From NCBI RefSeq assembly GCF_018688235.1, contig NZ_CP061313.1, positions 310,001 to 374,000 of the forward strand: 64,000 nucleotides of DNA, read 5' to 3'. Position 1 is the stretch's first letter, and each line of letters begins with the position of its first letter. The stretch comes from Polynucleobacter sp. AP-Nino-20-G2. GTDB taxonomy: Bacteria; Pseudomonadota; Gammaproteobacteria; Burkholderiales; Burkholderiaceae. The notes beneath the pieces were generated by a model, which was not told the DNA's origin, did not search any database, and saw only the letters and a program-made list of their open reading frames with translations. Position numbers and translations under genes: made by a program. Below, piece by piece: positions 58,626 through 64,000 of this stretch.

Positions 58626-60170
58626 TTAAGAGCGGATCAAGTAATCAAATGCGGAGAGTGAGGCTTTTGCCCCTTCACCCATGGCAATGATGATCTGCTT
58701 GTATGGGACTGTAGTGCAGTCTCCGGCGGCAAATACACCGGGCATAGACGTTTCACCCTTTTGATCGATGATGATTTCACCTCGAGGGGATAGGTCAATC
58801 ACGCCTTTTAGCCAATCCGTATTGGGCAGCAAGCCAATTTGCACAAAGATCCCTTCAAGCGCGACATCATGCATTTGCTTGCTTGCTCTATCTTCATATC
58901 TTAAGGTCGTCACCTTTCCCTCAGCTCCTAATACTTCCTTGCTTAAGGCATTGGTGATGATGGTGACATTCGATAGGCCATGCAATTTCTTCTGGAGTAC
59001 CGCATCGGCGCGTAACTTGGTATCAAACTCAACTAGAGTAACGTGACTGACGATTCCGGCCAAATCAATAGCTGCTTCAACGCCAGAGTTGCCACCGCCA
59101 ATGACAGCTACACGCTTGCCTTTGTATAAAGGGCCGTCGCAGTGAGGGCAGTAGGCAACACCTTTGCCGCGATACTCTTGCTCTCCTGGCACATTCATTT
59201 CACGCCAGCGTGCACCAGTGCTAAGAATCACCGTTTTGCTTTTGAGTACTGCGCCATTTTCAAGAGTGATCTCGATCTCATCGCCTGCCTTATTTAGGCT
59301 TTTAGCAGTTTGAAGATTCATGACATCGACTTCATAGGCTTTCACATGTTGCTCGAGCGCCATCACCAATTTAGGGCCTTCAGTTTCTTTTACTGAGATA
59401 AAGTTCTCAATACCAACTGTATCTGCCACCTGTCCACCAAAGCGCTGGGCAACAATGCCGGTTCTGATGCCTTTTCTAGCTGAATAGATTGCCGCAGAAG
59501 CGCCAGCAGGGCCCCCACCAATAATTAAAGAATCGAATGGAGCCTTGGCGCTAATCTTTTCCGCGTCGCGTGTTGAGGCGCCGGTATCTAGTTTTGCAAC
59601 AATTTCCTCAACGCTCATGCGTCCTTGGCCAAATACTTCATCATTCAGAATAACTGTTGGCACTGCCATGATCTGGCGTTGATCCACTAAATCCTGAAAG
59701 AGGGCGCCATCGATCATTTCGTGTTCGATGTTGGGATTGAGGGCGGCCATTAAATTCAATGCTTGAACTACATCGGGACAGTTGTGGCATGACAAAGAAA
59801 TGAATGTCTGAAAGTGGAGTTTTCCAGTGAGACCTTTGATGCTATCAATGACTTCTTGCTCTACCTTAGGTGGGTAACCGCTCGATTGCAGAATCGCCAA
59901 GATAAAAGAGGTCATTTCATGACCCATTGGTAGGCCTGAGAATGCGATTCGAGGGATCTCTCCAGCTTTGCCTACAGTAAAGCTTGGCGCATTCACACTA
60001 TTGCCTGAAGTGCTTACGGTGATCTTGTCAGATTGTTCGGCAACCTCATTGAGCAGTTCCAGCATCTGCGCTGAACTGGCGCTGTCATCTACAGTCGCAG
60101 TGAGGACTATGGGATTGACTATCTTTTCAAAATAGACCTTCAGTTGGGATTTGATATTGCTGTCTAACAT
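58626..60170 (-). CDS. ahpF: Alkyl hydroperoxide reductase subunit F
   Basis: A 514-residue flavoprotein that uses NAD(P)H to re-reduce AhpC. The N-terminal double-thioredoxin-fold domain carries the CHNCPDVVQALN redox motif at about residues 126-137. The C-terminal thioredoxin-reductase-like part has GGGPAGASAAIYSARKG for FAD, the active CPHCDGPLYKG pair, and IGGGNSGVEAAIDLAGIVSHV for the pyridine nucleotide. ahpC lies 120 bases upstream, so ahpC-ahpF is one regulated unit. It is a main peroxide defence of the cytoplasm. Confidence 0.95.
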   Translation of the reverse strand: MLDSNIKSQLKVYFEKIVNPIVLTATVDDSASSAQMLELLNEVAEQSDKITVSTSGNSVNAPSFTVGKAGEIPRIAFSGLPMGHEMTSFILAILQSSGYPPKVEQEVIDSIKGLTGKLHFQTFISLSCHNCPDVVQALNLMAALNPNIEHEMIDGALFQDLVDQRQIMAVPTVILNDEVFGQGRMSVEEIVAKLDTGASTRDAEKISAKAPFDSLIIGGGPAGASAAIYSARKGIRTGIVAQRFGGQVADTVGIENFISVKETEGPKLVMALEQHVKAYEVDVMNLQTAKSLNKAGDEIEITLENGAVLKSKTVILSTGARWREMNVPGEQEYRGKGVAYCPHCDGPLYKGKRVAVIGGGNSGVEAAIDLAGIVSHVTLVEFDTKLRADAVLQKKLHGLSNVTIITNALSKEVLGAEGKVTTLRYEDRASKQMHDVALEGIFVQIGLLPNTDWLKGVIDLSPRGEIIIDQKGETSMPGVFAAGDCTTVPYKQIIIAMGEGAKASLSAFDYLIRS

Positions 60171-60289
60171 GGTCGATTCCTAAATATTGTTCTTGATGAG
60201 CCTATTGGGCAGGAAATATTGTTTGTATCCTCTCCAATAGACTCTCCGAAGAGAGTCTGATTGGTTAAAGCAAATAACTGACTAAATGA

Positions 60290-60853
60290 TTAGATCTTGC
60301 CTACGAGATCCAAAGATGGAGTCAAAGTCGCTGCGCCTTCTTTCCATTTCGCTGGGCAAACTTCACCTGGGTGAGCCGCTGTGTACTGTGCAGCTTTGAG
60401 CTTGCGCAATGTTTCGGAAACATCACGAGCGATTTCATTGGAGTGCACTTCTGCAGTCTTAATGATGCCTTCAGGATTGATGATGAATGTGCCGCGCAAT
60501 GCCAAGCCTTCTTCTTCAATGTGAACGCCAAAACCACGTGTGAGTGTGTGTGTTGGATCGCCAACCAATGGGAACTTAGCCTTACCAACTGCTGGTGAAG
60601 TCTCATGCCACACTTTGTGTGAGAAATGTGTGTCAGTAGTGATGATGTATACCTCTGCACCCATTTTTTGGAATTCAGCATAGTTTTCAGCCGCATCTTC
60701 AATTTCTGTAGGGCAGTTGAATGTGAATGCTGCTGGCATAAAAATCAATACTGACCATTTGCCTTTGAGGGTTTCGTCAGAAACGGTAACGAACTTGCCA
60801 TTGTGGAAAGCTTGAGTTTTGAATGGTGGAACTGGTGTGTTAATGAGTGACAT
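60290..60853 (-). CDS. ahpC: Alkyl hydroperoxide reductase subunit C (peroxiredoxin)
   Basis: A 187-residue typical 2-Cys peroxiredoxin. The peroxidatic Cys is in AFTFNCPTEIEDAAENY (near residue 47) and the resolving Cys in HPGEVCPAKWKEGA (near 166). It reduces H2O2 and organic peroxides and is recycled by AhpF. An ATATTACTTATCTAT sequence at 60941-60955 is a weak OxyR-like half-site (one mismatch from ATAG-N7-CTAT), so peroxide induction is plausible but unproven. The ATG at 60853 follows an AGGAGA site. Confidence 0.95.
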   Translation of the reverse strand: MSLINTPVPPFKTQAFHNGKFVTVSDETLKGKWSVLIFMPAAFTFNCPTEIEDAAENYAEFQKMGAEVYIITTDTHFSHKVWHETSPAVGKAKFPLVGDPTHTLTRGFGVHIEEEGLALRGTFIINPEGIIKTAEVHSNEIARDVSETLRKLKAAQYTAAHPGEVCPAKWKEGAATLTPSLDLVGKI

Positions 60854-61008
60854 GGTTTCTCCTGTAAAAAATGAAATAGTTGCTTCACAACAGAACCCAT
60901 TCTAGAGACTATTTATTTATTTGCATAATGAATAATTTAGATATTACTTATCTATTTTATCGATCAATTCATATTGCTCGTTTGGGGCTGATATCTCCAG
61001 CCCCCTTT

Positions 61009-61398
61009 CTAATGGTGGTAGCGATACTCTTGAGTTTTTCCTTCGTAGCCATAACTTGCAGCCCTGACATCCTGAACGTAGATATAGCTCTCTTCATGCA
61101 ACTTGCCTAAGATGCGATTAAATCCCTCGAAGGCTTCTTTTATATAGAGCGCTTTTTCATCTTTGGTATTGGTTTCATCGGTAATTTTGATGTCAAAGTA
61201 AAAGCTGTTTTTACCCTGTTCGCTTAAAAGAGATCCGCCTACCATCCAGCAGTCTGCATCGATATATTCAATAGTAATGGCGGTAAGCTCTTTTTTCTTT
61301 CCCAAAATTCGATGGGTGAGGTCAAGCAGTAGAGTGTTAATGGCCTGAGTAGTAGCGCTAGATTTTTGGCCGCTGACCTTGACGTTCAAGATTGGCAT
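61009..61398 (-). CDS. Tautomerase-like protein
   Basis: A 129-residue protein of the tautomerase/4-oxalocrotonate tautomerase superfamily. It begins with Met then Pro (PILNVKVSGQKSSATTQAINTLLLDLTHRILGKKKELTAI), so after Met removal Pro1 would be the catalytic base. The IEYIDADCWMVGGSLL stretch is the characteristic second strand. It may isomerise an oxo-acid or act on a small aldehyde. An operator identical to that of the marR gene lies just upstream at 61444-61460, so it is probably repressed by that regulator. The last residues (YRYHH) are odd but the frame is intact. Confidence 0.85.
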   Translation of the reverse strand: MPILNVKVSGQKSSATTQAINTLLLDLTHRILGKKKELTAITIEYIDADCWMVGGSLLSEQGKNSFYFDIKITDETNTKDEKALYIKEAFEGFNRILGKLHEESYIYVQDVRAASYGYEGKTQEYRYHH

Positions 61399-61443
61399 GA
61401 GATTCTCCTTTGGGGTTTATGGTGAATGGGTATTTCTACAACA

Positions 61444-61460
61444 AGTTAGCTATGCAACTA
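61444..61460. promoter_or_regulatory. MarR operator copy 1, upstream of the tautomerase
   Basis: AGTTAGCTATGCAACTA, an imperfect dyad (AGTT-N9-AACT), lies 46 bases before the tautomerase start. It is identical to the site at 61922-61938 upstream of marR. Confidence 0.7.
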
Positions 61461-61483
61461 TTTAGAAAATAAAAAAGTGAGGA

Positions 61484-61900
61484 TCACTTCAGGGCGGAGC
61501 TTATTCCTCGAAGCTGCTCTACAACCGTTTCAAAATGGTTGCCACCTAAAATCTTTTTTAAACGTTTGGTAACTGCACCACTCGCTGCATTAAGTGCATC
61601 TTTGAGTTCGAGCGCTGTTTTGCTTGGATGAATTTCTTGTTCGCGACCATCTCTTTCAGAGGCGATGCGTTTAATGAGGTCAAGGCGCTCAAGACCGTCT
61701 AGGGTTCTAGTCGCAGTTGGGCGACTGATACTCATTTCCTTGGCAAGTTCGCTTTGCAGTAGCGGCGCCTTATCCAATACCACTCTGAGCATAAATGCCT
61801 GGGATGGAGTGAGTCCGAAGGGTTTAAATGCAATCGTCCATTCCCGCTCTAGCTGACGCGCTAGGCTGGTGGTGTTGAAGTAGAGGCATTGTTCGAACAT
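61484..61900 (-). CDS. MarR-family transcriptional regulator
   Basis: A 138-residue winged-helix regulator. The MarR fold is visible: LTPSQAFMLRVVLDKAPLLQSELAKEMSISRPTATRTLDGLERLDL with the recognition helix in SISRPTATRTLDGLER, then the wing in KRIASERDGREQEIHPSKTA. It probably represses itself and the tautomerase gene downstream, since identical dyads lie upstream of both. MarR proteins usually release DNA on binding phenolic or other small compounds. The ligand is not known. Confidence 0.9.
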   Translation of the reverse strand: MFEQCLYFNTTSLARQLEREWTIAFKPFGLTPSQAFMLRVVLDKAPLLQSELAKEMSISRPTATRTLDGLERLDLIKRIASERDGREQEIHPSKTALELKDALNAASGAVTKRLKKILGGNHFETVVEQLRGISSALK

Positions 61901-61921
61901 AAGAATAGTGTAACTCTATTT

Positions 61922-61938
61922 AGTTAGCTATGCAACTA
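61922..61938. promoter_or_regulatory. MarR operator copy 2, upstream of marR
   Basis: The same 17 bases AGTTAGCTATGCAACTA as at 61444-61460, here 22 bases before the marR start. Together the two copies frame the regulator gene, which fits autoregulation. Confidence 0.7.
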
Positions 61939-62048
61939 ATGACAATTTAGAGCCCAGCCAAAGCGGGGTGTGAACCAGTATGACTATGGGCTTAATTTGC
62001 TTGATAGCCAGTCTTCTGCTAACGATGGTGTCGTTGACCTTCACATTC

Positions 62049-62225
62049 TTAATATCTTGGGATGAGTTTTTTGCCATTGCTGGTTAATACATCGATTTGG
62101 CGTAACAGGGTGACAATTTGTTCGGGTTTAAGACGTTGACCTTTGGCCATGATTAGCACTCCTTTAGGGTGAAGATTATCAAAAATCCTCTCTTTGGGAG
62201 TGGTACTAAAAATCAGGTCAGTTCA
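62049..62225 (-). mobile_element. IS3-family fragment (orfA start and end)
   Basis: A remnant of an IS3-type insertion sequence. It starts at the outer end with TGAACTGACCTGATTTTTAG (minus strand, 62225 downward), which looks like an IS3 terminal repeat. Then comes an AAAGGAG ribosome site and an orfA start (62150): AKGQRLKPEQIVTLLRQIDVLTSNGK, the usual N-terminus of IS3 OrfA, which ends abnormally at 62049 after 33 residues. The rest of orfA and orfB is absent nearby. It marks an old insertion between the marR and lysR genes. Confidence 0.65.
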
Positions 62226-62382
62226 GTATGAGCAAATCGTAGATATCAACTCACTGGTGAGAGCTGATTAAATAACTCGATTAATTTATTTCTGTAACCT
62301 TTATCGATCGGCCGTATGCCGTATGAGAATCCATCATGCCGAGCATGAAAATGCCATACAGGTGACGGGTTGCTCTTCATCT

Positions 62383-63285
62383 CTAAAAATTATCTAAATC
62401 TTTTTTAGAAAAATACTCCACCAGATAATCAATTAATACTCTTACCTTAGGTGCAATATGTTGCCTTGTGGGGAAGAGGGCATAGATACCTAATTCAATC
62501 GATTTATATTGAGGCATGATTTCTACTAAATCACCTGCTCGTATGGCATCACCTACGATAAAGCTAGGTTGCAGAACAATGCCTTGATGAGCAAGAGCCG
62601 CAACAAGACAGGTATCCCCATTATTGGTTTGCATAAAGGGTTTAATGTTCACACTCTCTTTACCTTTAGGCCCATCAAAGCTCCATTCTTCTTTTCCTGC
62701 CCAATAGCTATAGTTAATTACCTGGTGGTTTACTAAGTCAGCAGGTTGCTTTGGGATGCCATGTTCTTTTAGGTATGTTGGTGAGGCGCACAAAATGATT
62801 CGAGTAGTAGTAAGCTTTTTACTCACCATCGTAGAATTCGTTAGTGCAGCGATTCGAATGGCAATGTCATATCCCTCATCTACGACATCCACTAACCGAT
62901 CTGAGAGCACAACGTCTAAAGTCACCTTGGGATACTTTTGATGAAAGATTCCCCACAGTGGTGATAGCTTTCGTATGCCAAAACTAAAGGGTGCATTAAT
63001 GCGAATATGCCCGCTCACATCATCTGTGTGTGAAGTGATTTCATTCTCGGCACTCTCTAGGGTTTCCAAGATTTCTTTGCAGCGACCATAAAAGAGCTCA
63101 CCTTCTTCTGTGAGGGAGAGTTTGCGGGTGGTGCGATGAAGTAAGCGAATGCCCAGTCTTGTCTCTAAATCTACGAGATGTCTTGAGACTGCAGCCTTAG
63201 ACATGCCTAGTCGATCAGCCGCCTTAACAAAGCTGCCTGCATCTACAACAGCGGTAAAGGTGGTGATTTCTTGGAATTTATCCAT
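62383..63285 (-). CDS. LysR-family transcriptional regulator
   Basis: A 300-residue LysR-type regulator. The N-terminal helix-turn-helix is FTAVVDAGSFVKAADRLGMSKAAVSRHLVDLETRLGIRLLHRTTRKLSLT (residues 10-58), and a two-lobed effector domain follows (for example VTLDVVLSDRLVDVVDEGYDIAIRI). It is divergent from the DoxX gene across a 121-base gap, so it likely controls DoxX and the dioxygenase gene after it, and itself. The effector is unknown. Confidence 0.92.
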   Translation of the reverse strand: MDKFQEITTFTAVVDAGSFVKAADRLGMSKAAVSRHLVDLETRLGIRLLHRTTRKLSLTEEGELFYGRCKEILETLESAENEITSHTDDVSGHIRINAPFSFGIRKLSPLWGIFHQKYPKVTLDVVLSDRLVDVVDEGYDIAIRIAALTNSTMVSKKLTTTRIILCASPTYLKEHGIPKQPADLVNHQVINYSYWAGKEEWSFDGPKGKESVNIKPFMQTNNGDTCLVAALAHQGIVLQPSFIVGDAIRAGDLVEIMPQYKSIELGIYALFPTRQHIAPKVRVLIDYLVEYFSKKDLDNF

Positions 63286-63406
63286 TGTTCCGATTTATTG
63301 AACAGTCAATCTCATAAATGCTAGTTTATCTATTAATTATGGAACAGTAAAGTTCTACCTAAGGAAAGCAGTCTTTCCGCTTAATTTATTAAACAAGGAG
63401 TATTAA

Positions 63407-63823
63407 ATGAAACACATTTATGAAAATGCTTTAAATCTGTTTGGACGAGTTTTAATTGCTGCTCTATTTTTACCGGCTGGATTATCGAAGATTACTGGTT
63501 TTGAAGGTACGGTTGGTTACTTCACTTCTTTGGGTATGTCAGCTCCCACATTGGGCGTAATCGTTGCCATCATTGCTGAAGTCTTAGGCGGTATTGCATT
63601 GCTCGTAGGTTTTCAAACTCGTATCGTCGCAGTTCTGTTGGCTGTCTTCACATTGGCCGCTTCGATTACTGGCCACGCATTTTGGGCAGCTCCCGCAGAT
63701 GCGGCATTCATCGCACAACTCCTGTTCTTTAAGAACATTGCCGTAATGGGTGGTTTGTTGGTATTGGCATCAAGTGGCGCAGGCAAGTTCAGTATCGATG
63801 GTTTGAAAGCTAAACAAGATTAA
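63407..63823 (+). CDS. DoxX-family membrane protein
   Basis: A 138-residue four-helix inner-membrane protein of the DoxX family, starting after an AAGGAG site. The N-terminus has NLFGRVLIAALFLPAGLSKITGFEGTVGYF, the family hallmark, followed by GVIVAIIAEVLGGIALLVGFQTRIVA and a HAFWAAP segment. DoxX-like proteins are found in many respiratory and quinone-linked settings without a settled role. It is the first gene of an operon running into a DODA-type dioxygenase, next to its likely LysR regulator. Confidence 0.9.
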   Translation: MKHIYENALNLFGRVLIAALFLPAGLSKITGFEGTVGYFTSLGMSAPTLGVIVAIIAEVLGGIALLVGFQTRIVAVLLAVFTLAASITGHAFWAAPADAAFIAQLLFFKNIAVMGGLLVLASSGAGKFSIDGLKAKQD

Positions 63824-63902
63824 GTCTTGAGTCGGAGCGCCTCTACTTTCGTTGATGGGGTAGGGGCGCATTCGCTCTACATATATAGATAAAGAGTAAA
63901 AA

Positions 63903-64000
63903 ATGAGAACCTTAGTTGCTGCCCCTCTTATGTTCATTTCTCATGGTGCGCCGACCTTTGCCATTGAGCCTGGCATCTTGGGTGAGCAGTTAAATCATAT
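63903..64000 (+). CDS. DODA-type extradiol dioxygenase, N-terminal part (cut by window end)
   Basis: The first 32 residues: RTLVAAPLMFISHGAPTFAI then EPGILGEQLNH. The FISHGAPTF motif with its metal-binding His is typical of the 4,5-DOPA-extradiol dioxygenase (YgiD/LigB-like) family, which cleaves aromatic rings next to a diol, or acts on related compounds. The gene continues past the window. It follows the DoxX gene by 79 bases and is presumably co-regulated with it. Confidence 0.85.
   Translation, partial: MRTLVAAPLMFISHGAPTFAIEPGILGEQLNH

Noticed and set aside
61921..62040. Possible end of IS3 orfB in the marR-lysR gap
   Set aside because: A short PHS-like reading appears but has an upstream stop and does not match the family's usual ending.

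Overview
The window looks like a chromosomal segment of a freshwater betaproteobacterium of the Burkholderiaceae, most likely Polynucleobacter or a close relative. This is inferred from the gene families and their arrangement: DUF934 beside cysI, monomeric isocitrate dehydrogenase, Bug/TctC binding proteins, a LivM-LivG fusion, a phasin, DUF2889 and DUF6352 proteins. Base composition is moderate through most of the window and strongly AT-rich in the first 4.6 kb. No rRNA, tRNA or CRISPR array was recognised.

Region by region. 1-4600 is the end of a surface-polysaccharide cluster (partial family 2 glycosyltransferase, EpsG/Wzy-like membrane protein). It is followed by a small accessory island with a frameshifted tyrosine recombinase, a divergent Xre regulator coupled to an unknown 294-residue protein, and an overlooked 43-residue membrane peptide. 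4664-10433 holds a WecA/MraY-type transferase, a ChaA cation/proton antiporter and a siroheme/sulfite-reduction set (cbiX, cobA, DUF934, cysI). 10625-11687 is an Xre/RES toxin-antitoxin pair. 11766-15890 has small membrane proteins, an amidohydrolase with a Bug binding protein, a PcaD-like hydrolase and an HdeD-like protein. 16140-20234 joins a TonB receptor, a PQQ-type sugar dehydrogenase and a di-heme cytochrome c. 20264-24568 carries an acyltransferase, darP, a GMC oxidoreductase and an EamA transporter. 24715-29628 is a complete branched-chain amino-acid type ABC transporter with fused permease and ATPase. 29678-32606 is a sulfide/persulfide set around a BigR-like ArsR regulator. 32660-35609 is a five-gene operon (outer-membrane protein, 59-residue Cys-containing peptide, FMN-binding protein, ApbE, four-helix membrane protein) behind two good Fur-box matches.

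35748-43696 contains a nuclease, a lytic transglycosylase, an FKBP isomerase, an MFS transporter and icd behind a structured leader. 43791-46355 has a decayed CbiM-like remnant, then msrPQ with a lipocalin. 46357-54002 is mostly single housekeeping or accessory enzymes (MBL hydrolase, SDR, rsuA, phhB, isochorismatase, GNAT, TauE, PpiC, phasin). 54164-60853 has a large FAD/Fe-S dehydrogenase, glutamate dehydrogenase and ahpF/ahpC. 61009-64000 has a tautomerase and a MarR regulator sharing an identical operator, an IS3 fragment, and a LysR regulator divergent from DoxX and a truncated DODA-type dioxygenase.

The most unusual structures are: the Fur-boxed flavin operon, which may be an extracytoplasmic iron-reduction or iron-uptake system; the icd leader with mutually exclusive hairpins; a terminator-like hairpin inside the cytochrome c signal-peptide codons; the duplicated MarR operator; and three small genes at 4473, 15940 and 34483. 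All calls come from reading the sequence and translations. No database search was run.
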